Assembly (NCBI GenBank): GCA_018340375.1 | Contig: JAFFJZ010000007.1 | Span: 1,736,001-1,800,000, forward strand | Length of the DNA: 64,000 nt | Direction: 5' to 3' | Source of the DNA: Gonatopus flavifemur | Taxonomy: Eukaryota > Arthropoda > Insecta > Hymenoptera > Dryinidae | Shown: positions 1-11,179 of the stretch, in pieces | How the letters are laid out: each line of letters opens with the position of its first letter | Numbering within the stretch: the first letter of the stretch is position 1 | Program-made: the position numbers and the translations under genes | Notes under the pieces: model-generated | Seen by the model: only the letters and a program-made list of their open reading frames with translations | The model's database searches: none | Told to the model about the DNA's origin: nothing

Positions 1-329
1 TGGCAAAAATTTTAAGTTCTTCAGTTATTTCCTTCTGTTAGAAAAGAATTCGAAAAAATGACCTATTTTTGGGGCTCTTAGAGAAGAACCTCCCCTCAAA
101 TATTGACAGAAAATTGCTGAAATTATAGAAAATCACCACATATGGTTATAAATTGATGTGATGTAGTTTTAGTTTCACACGTACTTATGCGTTCCAAAAT
201 TCCTCTGATTGATCATGTCACTTCTATATTTTTTTTAATTTCATAACTTGAGATATACATAAGTAATGGAATGAAATACATTAAGTAGTTGAATAAAACA
301 ATGTTCAATTCTTTCAAACGGAAATTAAT

Positions 330-578
330 TCAAGTGAGATGGCGATTCATGTTGTGAATAAGGAATATAGGAATAATCACATGAGGTTGGTGGTGATTTC
401 TAAAGTACTTCTGTACTTCAACGATATGTTTCAAAACATTCTTGGGAGTAACTTCTCCTTGCAAGAGATTAACATAGTGCGCAGAACACCCATACGTCAG
501 TATGTCAGGAAGTTCTATTTGTATTAGCTTTTTTACTTTTTCCATTTTGTTTTCATTATCAGTGACAATTGCAAATAC
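330..578 (-). CDS. DUF659/hAT transposase-like exon, second catalytic Asp and CSAHYVN motif
   Basis: Continues the gene at 987-1501 after an intron of about 400 bp. The acceptor is a pyrimidine-rich tract ending in AG at 580-579, in phase 0 with the upstream donor. The start of the exon encodes VFAIVTDNENKM, the region of the second conserved Asp in hAT/DUF659 proteins, followed by YGCSAHYVNLL, the usual C/H motif, and VEVQKYFRNHH. Similarity appears to end near RNHHQPH, and the frame runs on to a stop at 330. No hAT dimerisation region is seen in positions 1-329, so the gene is truncated or continues beyond the window. Confidence 0.6.
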   Translation of the reverse strand, partial: VFAIVTDNENKMEKVKKLIQIELPDILTYGCSAHYVNLLQGEVTPKNVLKHIVEVQKYFRNHHQPHVIIPIFLIHNMNRHLT

Positions 579-986
579 CTGAAGAAATGAAAGTAATCAA
601 ATAAACTGCTGCAACTCAATCATTATAGCAATAAATTCAATTGAACACGTGTAGAAAATTAACTATCTTGTGATAATGGTGAAGTTACTGTTTGAGTACT
701 AGTGATCGTGCGATATCAAAACATTATATGATAATCTCACAACAAAACTTAGCTCATAAACATTTTTAGGGAAATGATTGGAATGAATGAAAATGGATGG
801 AGAAAGCACACCACATTGAATAAAAGAAAAGTTCATTGAGACTTTGATATTCTAACTTTCAGATTTTTTACAAGACGGAACTAAAAGAATATACATTGTT
901 TCATAAAGTTTATTCGGAGTCATGGAGAAAATTTTATTTTAAAATCCATCGAATAAGATGGAATAAAAAAATTCAATTGTACTTAC

Positions 987-1501
987 ATCTGCATTGTATT
1001 TTTCTTTTATTTCCTCTATCGCCGTTTCCATCATTTCCACACAATATTCAGATGTTTTAGCATGATCTTCACAATTTACAGTACTTAAGAAATAAGTCCG
1101 ATTTCCTGTATGTATACTGTGACCAATTATGGGGTCCTGCTGAACAGATGACCATCCATCTTGTAACAGAGTTATAGTTGCATCTTTTAAATCAGTTTCT
1201 AATTCGAATTCCATTTCTGTGTGGCATTCATCCAACAATGAAGGAGCGAGTTGATGACTATTGGGTGGTTTATAACCAGGTCTCAAATTATGAATGATTC
1301 CTATGAATTGTTGTGAAGATGCGATATTAAAAGGTAGTGCGTTCGCATAAAAAAATTTTGCTATGCTAATATTTAATATCTTCTGCTGTGCTGCAGTAGT
1401 TTTGATTGCAAATTCTGATATTTGAAGCTGTTTTTCTCTGATTTTCGGCACAGCAGTTGAATCATGAATAAAGTCATTACAAGACTGAGAGCTTGAAGGA
1501 T
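987..1501 (-). CDS. DUF659/hAT transposase-like exon, N-terminal catalytic part
   Basis: Exon with a good acceptor (pyrimidine tract and AG at 1503-1502) and a consensus donor GTAAGT at 986-981. The open frame includes ISEFAIKTTAAQQ and later LLQDGWSSVQQDPIIGHS, the DUF659 signature found in hAT-related proteins, whose Asp is a likely catalytic residue. The frame would continue past the donor only to a quick stop, which supports splicing. The codon break (phase 0) matches the acceptor of the exon starting at 578, and the joined reading restores a DUF659-like order. This is either a domesticated gene or a decayed transposon; I favour a decayed transposon because the C-terminal hAT dimerisation region is not visible. 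Confidence 0.65.
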
Positions 1502-1791
1502 CTCCAAATTGAAAAAAAGAAATTTAAAAAATTGATAAAATCACCTTGATAAATCTTGTATTCAATCATCACTGAGAAAACTGTTCAGTTATGGTGACTA
1601 CAAATCTAATGGAATACGACCTCAAATGAAAAATTTAGTTGTCTCAACAAAATATTAGCCCCTCTAATTGAAAATTCGGATTGAAATTTCAGTTTAGGCA
1701 ACTAAACTTTTTAATTGAAGTTGTTTTTGGTCATTACAACTAAATAGTTTTGGAATAGTTCCTTCAGTGTTTCGATGCAATATGATATTTT

Positions 1792-2118
1792 TTATGAATT
1801 TGTTAATCTCCTTGAGTTATCCGTTGATATTTGGCGCAACGGTTGTGAAGTATGCTGGTTGCCAGTCTGGGAATCATTCTCTTCGTGTATGAAGTCTTCG
1901 ATATTTTTTTCGCCGGAATCGTGACCAAAATTGAGAGAATTTTGAGCTTTATATTTTGCGCATTGTCGTAAGTGATTCCTAATTCTTTCGATTTTAGAGC
2001 TCAAATTACTCGAACAGTGTTTACATTGAACTTTAGTAACTCCATCATCCATTACAATTTTAGTCACTTCACTCCATTCTGGAGCAGATTTTCTCCCACT
2101 TCCTGGTGTTTCCGGCAT
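1792..2118 (-). CDS. BED-type zinc-finger exon of a hAT/DUF659-like gene
   Basis: First recognisable exon of a transposon-derived gene on the minus strand, 108 codons from an ATG at 2118-2116. Residues 24-54 hold a BED-like finger (VQCKHC, then a spaced H and C in IRNHLRQC), the DNA-binding module at the N-terminus of many hAT transposases. The rest is polar, Ser/Asn/Gln-rich linker ending in a stop at 1792. The gene continues on the same strand at 1501-987 and 578-330. I see no consensus splice donor at the 3' end of this exon, so the join to the next exon is uncertain and the copy may be broken here. The finger is seen in the sequence; assignment to hAT/DUF659 rests on the downstream exons. 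Confidence 0.6.
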   Translation of the reverse strand: MPETPGSGRKSAPEWSEVTKIVMDDGVTKVQCKHCSSNLSSKIERIRNHLRQCAKYKAQNSLNFGHDSGEKNIEDFIHEENDSQTGNQHTSQPLRQISTDNSRRLTNS

Positions 2119-2159
2119 GAGCGATACTCGTGGAATCTGAAGTATGTAATATTATGAAA

Positions 2160-3420
2160 TATAAAGCTCGAAGTAAAGAGAATTGAATGAAGGTTTCAGA
2201 GACACCCTCACGCGTCTGTACCTTCCACATCCAAGATCTGTGGAATTTTCAAATTCTCGTGGGTACAGTGAACCCTCGAGGAATTATCTGAAGACAGGCG
2301 GAATTTCCCATATACACAGGTTTTCAAAATATACTTCAACACAACAATTCTCGCCTGATATCGAATTTTTAACCTTTAATTGGTATCGTTATTTTCATGA
2401 AAATTTTTTAAATTTGAATATTACAATCACTGTTCATTCCACGTTCATTTCCGCCATAGAGAGATGAAGACGTACTAAATGCAGAAATGTATGGGTACAC
2501 AATGTCCTTAGATCCAGTTAAATAGAAGATTTGGGGATTTGAAAGTGTTTCCTTAGTGGTATCACAGACCACAATACCAATTAAGGGTTAATTGAAGCAT
2601 GACAAATATCGCGTGTTTGTAGAAAATTCTTCCAACATTTGCTGTATCTACGAAAACTCGAAAATTTATCCTATCTCGAATTTTTAAATCAGAGACAGTT
2701 TAACGTGTACCTAGGAATAGCATTGAATCAAACCGTTTTTGATAAGAAAAATAATTTCAGTATTTTTGTTACGATAAAATCTGAAATCGTTGGAAGTATA
2801 CGTTGGTTTGTCCTATTAAAGGTTATGACTATTTTCAAATCACTGTCACACAAATCTACTTCATATAAACATCAATATTCCGACCATATAATATTTCCAA
2901 CACACGCATAATATCTGAGATAATTATAAAACTGATGGATTGAAACTGATAAATGTAAAATATGAGTTGATATTTCATAACTCTTCAAGATTAACCTACC
3001 TGTATGTTTACGCTGGACCGGACACACTTCTGTCATAAAAACGAATGAAAAAGTATGCAAAATAGACCTTTTCATATATTAAATTGATGCCATATGCACG
3101 CAGTACATGAAAACAAGAATAAACTAGGAAGAGATCAAAGCGCGATTCTTACGGAGACGTATTCATCCGAGTATGGACAAGTATGGAATGCCCATGCCAT
3201 CAAAAACAATGATGAACAAAGCATACAGTAACACAACGGCGCTGTCTATGATCAATTCTCAGTACTATTTCACGCGCACGATTTCAAAGGAAGATGAAAT
3301 TCATTCCACAATTATTCATGGAAAAATCTTCTGTTCAGTTCTAATATTGGATTTCTTGAGATTTTGAGATCATACAATTTACATGCGAAAACGGTAGTCA
3401 AGTTTCAAAAAATATGCACA
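2160..3420. other. No supported gene
   Basis: AT-rich sequence with only short, low-quality open frames. I see no domain, clear splice structure or tandem repeat. Confidence 0.5.
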
Positions 3421-3421
3421 T

Positions 3422-3600
3422 AGAGAAATGTATAATAAAAATAGGGATAGCAATGATTTTATAATAAGACTCATAAGATGTATAATGGAGATTATTCTAT
3501 ACATTGTACCTTTAGAATCTATTAGAATACTCTTTATCATATATACCTAATAAGCTTCCTTATGAATTGCTGCTATCCCTATTTTTATTATACATCTCTT
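3422..3600. mobile_element. Small palindromic MITE, about 180 bp
   Basis: The outer ~33 bp at each end are inverted copies: the left end reads AATGTATAATAAAAATAGGG and the right end is its near-perfect complement near 3570-3598. The interior is unrelated AT-rich sequence with no coding capacity. The flanks are compatible with a TA target duplication (3421-3422 and 3601-3602), though exact ends are ambiguous by a base or two. This is typical of Tc1/mariner-derived MITEs; no partner transposase is identified. Confidence 0.55.
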
Positions 3601-4059
3601 TATTTGAGATATAGCGAAAATTACGGGTAATCAATTCGATACTTGATAAATAGATATTGATGGAGTTTGAATCGTTTATAGGAACGAAACGAAAGTTTAA
3701 ATTTACGGGATTTGATAAATCGTTATCATTTTCTTCTCGAATTAACTGCTTGAGATTGAATACATCTATTGGAGGATGTTTTGAAAGTTTTTGGATCTTC
3801 ACCATTTGCCTATTCCTTTATTCGATTATGAATTCGTTTCAAGAAACAATTCAATTTTCAGTAACGTGATAAATAGAATGTTCGGTATCAAAATGTGTTG
3901 AGATCATGTGGATAACATCGAATTAAAGTACAGATTGACGCACTTTCCCGCTTCTCTGCAGTATGAAATAATACATCAAATCTCGGTTACTCAAGAAAAA
4001 TACAAAGATCAAGTTATAATCTTCAAATTTCCTCAGAATAAATAAGATTCCGTACACTG

Positions 4060-4343
4060 CACAGTAAAAAGTAAAACTTCATATCAGCCTGAATATCAAC
4101 TTAAAACTGCAGCCAAAAGTAGCGCTATTCCAACTGAAAGTAAGCCCCAAAAACAAATTAAATTGAGTTAAATTCCATCTTAATTTGAAATTCAGTCGGA
4201 ATTCCATCTTAATTTCGAATGAAGATGGAATTTGACTAAATTTCATTTGTTTTTTGGGCTTACTTTCAGTTGGAATAGTGCTACTTTTGGCTGCAGTTTT
4301 AAATTGATATTCAGGCTGACATTAAGTTGTACTTTTTACTGTG
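4060..4343. mobile_element. Palindromic MITE with CACAGTAAAAAG termini
   Basis: Inverted arms of about 130 bp. The left arm starts CACAGTAAAAAGTA and the right arm ends with its complement (TACTTTTTACTGTG). Both arms contain CTGCAGCCAAAAGTAG and ACTGAAAGTAAGCCC in opposite orientation. The centre is short and A/T rich. The element at 32166-33068 has closely similar termini and the same GCAGCCAAAAGTAG-type subterminal block, so this is a multi-copy family. No coding capacity; superfamily not assigned. Confidence 0.6.
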
Positions 4344-4587
4344 TATTTCATGCCGCAGAGGAGCAGGAAAGTCCTTCATATTAACCTGAATTACTCTAAT
4401 ATATACTTGTAAATTTGATATTGGCATTTCATTCGCCAAATCTAGTATATGTGATATAAATCACGATGGATGTGAGACCATGATATAAACTAACTATTAA
4501 TCCAGATTTTACATCAATAGAACCATGAAAATGATCAGTATTATGAAAAACATCCGTCTAATAATGATAATTGAAATTTTCAATCAT

Positions 4588-4705
4588 TCGAAATACAAAA
4601 AACCCCGTAAAACCCCAAAAAACCCACTGAATTGTGAAAAAACCCGAAAAACCCGGCCTGGGTCGGGCTTTTTAAGAAAACCCGGGGTTTTTTCAAACCC
4701 TGATT
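4588..4705. repeat. C/A-rich low-complexity tract
   Basis: Degenerate runs of AAAACCCC, with a short complementary GGGTTTTTTC segment at the right. It is too irregular for a telomeric repeat, and the usual insect telomere unit (TTAGG/CCTAA) is absent. No gene is seen from here to about 5215. Confidence 0.4.
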
Positions 4706-5219
4706 TTTCTACGCCCTATTATGAATTTTTGTTCACGGAATCAAAATATCAAATCAACAATAAATTCTTATTTCTTACCTTATGATCGAGAAGTAATCCA
4801 ATCTTCACGTATATTATCACTCTCAAAATCAAATCACAATGTTTTTTACACATACACTAACACTATTCACAAGTGACCACTTCTTTATAATTTTTTCTGA
4901 TATAAAAATACACGCACATTATTTAACTGAAAACGTATTAAACTAATATATTTTTAATTATATACAAAAAAAACCGAGATCAATGTCGAATCGAACTTGG
5001 AAGTGAACCCATCAAGTGATATACCGTAAATGAGTGCGGAAGGAAATCATCCACGATTTACGTACTCACCCCTCACTTCTCAAAAAAGAAAAAGAATTTC
5101 CCACTTCACCGAGAGAGTTGAGGAGGGAAATTCTGAGTAACCAATAGCGTCACGAATAAAATCTTACGGATTGAACGTGACATGTCAATTTTAGAAAGGG
5201 ATTAACAAAGTCTGGATAG

Positions 5220-5991
5220 CATAAACAGCAAAGGTGTTGTGTTTCAGACTTTCCGATCAGAATCCGTAACTCTTGTGCTCAACATTGCGTCCTTGTGATA
5301 ATAAATAGCAGGAAACACGGTGCATTGTTCGGTATCGGAATTCGAATGCTTTTGAGGCATCCTGGCTAACATATACTTAGTTCTCAAAAAATGAAACGTA
5401 ATCGGTGCTTCGCCATCGCGAAGATTGTGTTTCCGTTCCTGGATGAAAAGATTCTGTCGCTCAGACATAAATGAATGAGGTTTGAGTATTGTCAGTCTAT
5501 TGCACAATTGTTGTATAAAATCATCAATTTTCATCATGACTGTTCGTACAGTTGAACGATCCGTTGCCGTCCAAACTGAATATTGAATACCTGTGATCAA
5601 TGAATTCTCCAGTAGATCATGTAATTCTCTGAGAACTGCGAAACTCCTGGACAATCGAAGTCTCAATACTTTCAATATTCCCACATCTATCATTCAATTC
5701 ATCAACCACCTTGTCATCCTGTAATTTGTACGATGAACCTTCTTCCATACATGCAGCTTAAATTCTGGAATTCGCGTGTAAGTCAGGAAATTTCTGTAAC
5801 TTAACCTCCGATATCTTCCGCGAATTCCTACCATTGTGTGCGGCTGTTTTGAGTGAATAAATCATTGGCTTTTTTGAAGAATTCGCGGCTTCGTATATTA
5901 GAATGTCGAATGAAACAGCTGAAAATAAACGAATGAATGCGTGGAATCGATTCTTATCAACTGAGAGTGTATTGTTCGGTAATGTCTGCAC
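5220..5991 (-). pseudogene. Truncated inverted copy of the Cys-rich transposase-like gene at 6176-8101
   Basis: Minus-strand segments share long stretches with the plus-strand gene: IQYSVWTATDRST, LTILKPHSFMSERQ and ERKHNLRDGEAPITF correspond to its middle, and ANSS...HNGRNSRKISEV with the following bases corresponds to its N-terminus. The part matching roughly 6430-7150 of the plus copy is missing, and everything after the region around 7560 is absent. The N-terminal and middle parts lie in different frames, so the copy is non-functional. It sits head-to-head with the plus copy, with about 180 bp between the two 5' ends. This is either an inverted duplication or two independent insertions. 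Confidence 0.75.
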
Positions 5992-6175
5992 CTAATTCCA
6001 TGTGGTTTCATTGTAACGTCAATTGTTTCTCTCGTCTCCTGTTATTTATCGTTTTACATTGTTACTTCATGAATGTTCGCGACGTTTAAACCTCAAAGTT
6101 TTTGTGTTTCAACTTATAAAATCGTACTAGGAGTTCGCATATTTTCATCTGATTTATCTGATCATCTAATACACG

Positions 6176-8101
6176 ATGCCGCGGATTCTTCGAACGGACC
6201 GATATGCAAATCCGTTCAAAACTGCCGGGCACGTTGGTAGGAATTTACGGAAGATATTGGAGGTTATGTTACAGCAATTTCCTGACTCATGCGCGAATTC
6301 GAGGATTTGTGCTGCATGTATGAAAAAAGGTTCATCGGACAAATTACAAAATGACGATGTGGTTCATGAATCAAATGATAGCGGTGAAAATATTCGTAGT
6401 ATTGAGAGTTCTATGGGAATGGATGTTCAATTGGAGAATGAGACACACGAAGGTCTCAATGATACACGCACGAACAGAGAAATTGAACTGGAAGGAATGC
6501 TGGATGAGCTCAAGGAGAAATTTTCAACCTAGGAACCCAACAATCCATTGGAATTAAAAATTTCAACTATCGCCCCATCATCTTGGAATGCGAGTAAAAT
6601 CGCCCAAGAATTTGTTACAACGCGATATTTGGCCAACAAATCAAAGGAATTGAAGATAAAAGCTGGCATTTTACTCGATAGTATTGCAAGGGAGGGGAGA
6701 AAACTCTCTCAAACAACTTTAGAAAAAGTACATGGATTTTATACGAGTCACATGAATAGCAGGATAATGCCTGCATCGGAAGATGTCGTTTCTGTAAAAA
6801 TTGATGGAGAGCGAACGCTGAAACAGGAACGTCTCTCACTGATGGGTTTGAAAGGACTTTATACCGTATTCAAACAGTCTCACCCAGAACATATTATCTG
6901 CTTCAGCGCGTTCGCTGAACTGAGACCAAAAAATTGCATACTTCCTGGAGCTTGTGGAACACATTCAGTTTGTGTTTGCACAATACATCAAAATCCGAAA
7001 TTGATGTTGGATGCAATTGATATTCAAAAGCTGACGTTGAATACACAAAAGCCTCTAACTAATTACAGAGACTGCCTCAATGAAATTGTTTGTGAGAGAC
7101 CTCGTGCTGATTGTTATCTAGACGCATGTGATGACTGTCCAGGGGTTTCGCAGTCCTCGGAAAAATCAAATAATCTACTGGAGAATTCATTCATCACAGA
7201 TATTCAATATTCAGTTTGGACAGCAACGGATCGTTCAACTCTACAAACAGAAGTAATGAAAACTGATGATTTTATACTTGAATTGTGTAAAAAACTGACA
7301 ATTCTCAAACCTCATTCATTCATCTCTAAGCAACAGAGTCTTTTTATCCGAGAACGAAAACACAATCTTCGCGATGGCGAAGTACTGGTTACGTTTGATT
7401 TTTCTGAGAACTACGCATATGTTTGCCAGGATGCCTCACAAGCATTTCATTTCAATAACGACCAATGCACTGTGTTCCCTGCCATTAATTATTATAAGGA
7501 AGGGCGGGATATCAAGCACAAGAGTTATGTATTCTCATCTGAAAGTTTAAAACACGACACTTCCGCTGTTTATGCTATCCAGACCTTGTTAATTCCTGAC
7601 ATTCAACGCAATGTGAAAAAAGTGAATAAGATTATTTATACCAGTGATGGAGCAAAGCAGTACTTCAAAAATAAATTCCAAATCGCGAATTTAGTTCATC
7701 ACAAAGAAGATTTCAATATTGACGCTGAATGGCATTACAGTGCAACTGCTCATGGTAAAGGTGCTTCTGACGGGATCGGTGCTACTTTCGAAAGAGAAGC
7801 ATACAGAGCGAGGCTGACTGCCAAACCTCAAAATGCTATATTGACGCCCCAAAAACTCCACAGCTGGGCAAAGAGTCATTTTGAAACCATAAGCATCATG
7901 TACTATGATAAAGTATTTCACGAAAAGATGAGACGGAAACTCAACAAACGATTCGAGAATGCCCAACCTGTACCTGAGATTCTGAAAAACCATGCGTTTT
8001 TGATAATGGATCCGATTAAAGGATCCGGTAATGAAGTGCTCATCAAAAGGTACTCTAACGATGAACAAAACAGAGTATGGTGGCCAAATGGACAACCATG
8101 A
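6176..8101 (+). pseudogene. Uncharacterised Cys-rich transposase-like protein with one in-frame stop
   Basis: One frame runs from the ATG at 6176 to the stop at 8099-8101, about 640 codons, broken only by a TAG at 6530-6532. The N-terminus has a CAAC (ICAACMKK) zinc-ligand pair. A second Cys/His cluster follows (GACGTHSVCVCTIHQN, then CERPRADCYLDACDDC). The C-terminal half contains VTFDFSENYAYV, IIYTSDGAKQYFKNK and EWHYSATAHGKGASDGIGAT. The spaced acidic residues suggest an RNase-H-like (DDE-type) fold, but that is inference. I recall similar SDG...QYKN and HGKG-DG proteins as repeated, unnamed genes in insects and cnidarians. A decayed inverted copy lies at 5220-5991. No terminal repeats are identified around it, so the mobile unit is undefined. 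Confidence 0.65.
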
Positions 8102-8154
8102 GGTAATGTACGCGTAGTTGCAAACTTGTTAATTGAGAGACATGTGACGATCAA

Positions 8155-8241
8155 CGGCCCTTTTCAGGGCCACTAAATGTGCGAAGTCTGATCGCGCAAC
8201 CTCCTCGTGGTGCACATTGGGTTATGCTGATGCCGACAGCT
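8155..8241 (+). promoter_or_regulatory. Repeat unit with histone-type mRNA 3' stem-loop, copy 1
   Basis: GGCCCTTTTCAGGGCC forms a 6-bp stem with a TTTC loop, flanked by CAAC and ACTAA. This matches the replication-dependent histone mRNA 3'-end hairpin (GGYYYT-4nt-ARRRCC). It lies about 55 bp after the stop of the gene ending at 8101. The following ~65 bp, through GTGGTGCACATTGGGT, recur at 11093-11179 with roughly 85 percent identity. I see no histone coding sequence upstream, so this is a captured or mobile 3' end or a coincidental hairpin within a repeat. Confidence 0.5.
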
Positions 8242-8479
8242 TGGAGCCTGAATACACAAATTCACAAGTCAATTTGATTCATGGTTTGGTTCGAGGAAGA
8301 TTTGCAAGGAGTTTCATTGGGAGGGAGTCTATTGAAAGTTTGTGAATTTGTGTGACCAGACCCCGAATAATTCCTGAAATCGATATAATATTCGTTTCCA
8401 TCATATCAAATGTGCTTGCGGATCATTGAACGTGGTGCGTTCGTTCTGGTTCCCGGAATCTGACCTCAAGTTCATAATG

Positions 8480-9193
8480 AACGACCAGAACTTTCTCGGA
8501 ACAAAGATCTACGTCAGGAGACGGATGATTCCTCATATCCAGACCGTCATATCGAATTTTCCATTCATAATTCCGAGAATCCGGATTCGAATGTCTATCA
8601 GCGACCCCAAAAATCTCAGTATGACATTGTTACCACAAACTCAAGAGATTGACAATTCTTCCGACCGCCATATTGGATTCCCCATTCGCTATTTCGGAAT
8701 TGCAAGTCCGGATTCTCGATCAACGACCCCAACAACCTCAGTATGACAATCTTTCCACGAATCCGAGCGATTGATAATTCTTCCGACCGTCATATTGGAT
8801 TAGCCATTCGCTATCCCGGAAATTCGAGTCCGGATTCTTGATCAACGACCCCAAAAACTTCAGTATGCCAATGTTTCCGCAAATTTGAGCGATTTCTAAT
8901 TCTTCCGAACGCAATATTGGATCCGCTATTTGTAATTCCGGAAATCTGGGTTTGGATTCTTGTTCCGCGACCCCAAAAACCTCAGTATGACAATGTTTGC
9001 ACAAATCCAAGAGATTTATAATTTTACCGACCGCCATATTGGATCCGCCATTTGGAATTCTGGAAATCTGAGTTCGGATTCGTCATCAGCGACCCAAAAA
9101 ACCCCCTTTCCCCAAGTTTCAAGAGATTCGAAGCAATTTTGAATTTCCGGCCGCCATATTGGCTCCGCCATTTGCAATTTCAGTATTCCAACC
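8480..9193. repeat. 122-bp tandem array, about six degenerate copies
   Basis: The anchor GACCCCAAAAA (with variants) starts at 8603, 8725, 8847, 8969 and 9091, an exact 122-bp spacing, with a more diverged unit from about 8483. Each unit also carries CAGTATGACAATGTT and a CCGCCATATTGGATTCGCCA block. Short frames through the array exist because 122 is not a multiple of three and are not genes. Scattered CGCCATATTGGC pieces continue to about 9330. Confidence 0.85.
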
Positions 9194-9982
9194 GCATGCA
9201 ATTAATCCGAAAGGCTTGAATTACATGCCCTAGTCCACAGAACTATCCAACACCCACGTATCATATTTCTAGGACTGGTTTTGATTTATCTCAACACGTT
9301 TCCCCTTCGTCTCAGCCGCCATATTGGCGAAATGGCCGTCATGTTCAAAAAACCCCATACGGCAATGAAAAGCAGACACTTCAACGAAAATTTTGATTGG
9401 TTTCCGAGATCTCTATCTTCAAAATTGAGATGTGCATGGAGGGGTGGCCGATTTCACGAAGAATGCCCCATATATACAGGGTGTCCCATTTTGATCTGTC
9501 ACTTAGAATATCTCGGAAACGAATAGATTTAGAAGAAAATGTTCCGGGAAAAAAATGTAAGAATCTGAGGGGGACATCCGATGGTGAACTTGGCTTTGAC
9601 CTCGGATCCCACTTTCAAGGTCATTCTGAGGTCAACTCATGTTTTTTAAACGGAATCCCCCCTTTTCTACTACCGGTTGAGATTCTACGCTAAAAACCAA
9701 GGAACTTTTCTCTCAAACGTTCTTTCGAAATCCCCATAGATGGCGCTCTAATTGATGAGAAAATGAGAATCCTCAAACCCTCGGATTGTATTCTGTCTAA
9801 CATAATGCTCAACCCTTGAGTGTTTCTCATCTCCCGGAAATTGCCGTCGGTTGTGTTTTGTTTTGGTTTTGTTCTTGGAAATTGTTATTGTTTCCATTCA
9901 CGTGTGAATACCTTAGAAATTTAGCATTCCCAAACTGCTCAGTTCTCTGTTATCATTTGGAGGAAACACATTTCCAAATATC

Positions 9983-11122
9983 ATGTCTGATTACGCGCCA
10001 AACGATATTGTTGACGTTTTGTTTTGTCTTGGTGAAGCGCGGGGAAATTATGTTGAAGCTGTGAGAACGTTTCAACGTCGTTTTCCGGATCGGAGGTGTC
10101 CAAATCGCATTACGATCCGATTTCTTGAACAACGTGCTCGTCAAGGTCTCCTCAAACGACAGAGAAACAAGAAAGTTTATGCGGATGACAATGATCCTGA
10201 TGTGAGGTCGCTGGCTGTGCTGGCATTAATTCATACTAATCCCCATATCAGTCTTCGGGATATTGAGAAAATGACCGAGATTTCTCGATCCACAGCTCAG
10301 CGTATCTTGGAATCGTTGGATTATCATCCGTACCATATCACTCTGGTGCCATCTCTAACAGCTGAGGATTTCATAACAAGATTGAACTTCTGCACGTGGG
10401 CCCAACGGGGAATTGAAGAAGATCCCACTCTCTCTCATTACGTTAAGTTCTCTGATGAGGCAATATTTCACAATGTTGGAATTCTCAATAGGCACAATTG
10501 CCATTATTGGAGTGCTCAGAATCCTTACTGGGTCCGTACAATTATTCATCAACACCGTTGGAGTATGAAAGTTTGGTGCGGAATTGTAGATTTCAGGATC
10601 ATAGAGCCGTATTTTTTTTTAGGAAACCTGACTGGTGCGGAGTATCTTCGTTTTTCGCATTTTGAACTCCCTGCTCCTATGGAAGACGTAAATCTTGACG
10701 TGAGATCAAGGATTTGGTTCCAACAGGATGGAGCACCTCCTCATTACATGCGAATTGTTCGGAAATTTCTGGACGAGAAGTTTCCCAGAAGGTGGATTGG
10801 CCGTGGAGGACCTGTGCGATGACCACCTAGGTCGCCAGATCTGACGTCGCCTGATTTTTTCTTGTGGGGTTACATAAAAAATGTTGTATTCCGTGAACCT
10901 CTAACAATACGCGATGACATGAAAGATCGAATAAGAAGAGCATGCACAGCAATAACACCAGCTACGTTGCAAGCAACTGTAGAAAACTTTCATAAAAGAA
11001 TTGCGCTTCGTCAAAGGCAAAACGGCACTCATTTTGAACATCTTTTGAATGCCTCATGCGTCCCCGAAGATACACCTCCAGTTCAGACAATCGGCCCTTT
11101 CCAGGGCCACAATGATGTGTGA
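9983..11122 (+). pseudogene. DUF4817/DDE-type transposase, one nonsense codon
   Basis: The frame from the ATG at 9983 covers about 380 codons with a single TGA at 10820-10822, just before PPRSPDLTSPDFF, where relatives carry Trp. The N-terminal ~100 residues are a helix-turn-helix region of the DUF4817 kind (GNYVEAVRTFQRRFPDRRCP, then SLRDIEKMTEISRSTAQRIL). Catalytic residues visible are Asp in KFSDEAIF, Asp in WFQQDGAPPHY and Asp in LTSPDFFLWGYIK. My count gives 41 residues between the second and third Asp. The C-terminus runs into a repeat carrying a histone-like hairpin, so the last ~15 residues may not be native. It would catalyse cut-and-paste transposition of the surrounding element; this copy is inactive unless the stop is read through. 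Confidence 0.85.
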
Positions 11123-11179
11123 AGTCCGATCACGCAACCTTCTCGTGGTGCACATTGGGTAACGCTGATGCCGACGGCA
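11093..11179 (+). promoter_or_regulatory. Repeat unit with histone-type mRNA 3' stem-loop, copy 2
   Basis: GGCCCTTTCCAGGGCC with flanking CAATC and ACAAT fits the histone-type hairpin (6-bp stem, TTCC loop). The downstream ~65 bp match copy 1 at 8155-8241. It overlaps the end of the transposase frame and abuts the right terminal inverted repeat at 11178, so it lies inside the transposon. Confidence 0.5.

Noticed and set aside
4588..4705. Internal telomere-like repeat
   Set aside because: The AAAACCCC runs are irregular and do not match the TTAGG unit usual for insects.
8480..9193. CRISPR array
   Set aside because: Repeats are contiguous 122-bp units without constant short repeats and unique spacers, and the context is eukaryotic.
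8426..9201. Several open frames of 60-106 codons across this region as genes
   Set aside because: They run through the 122-bp tandem array in different frames and strands, with no domains.
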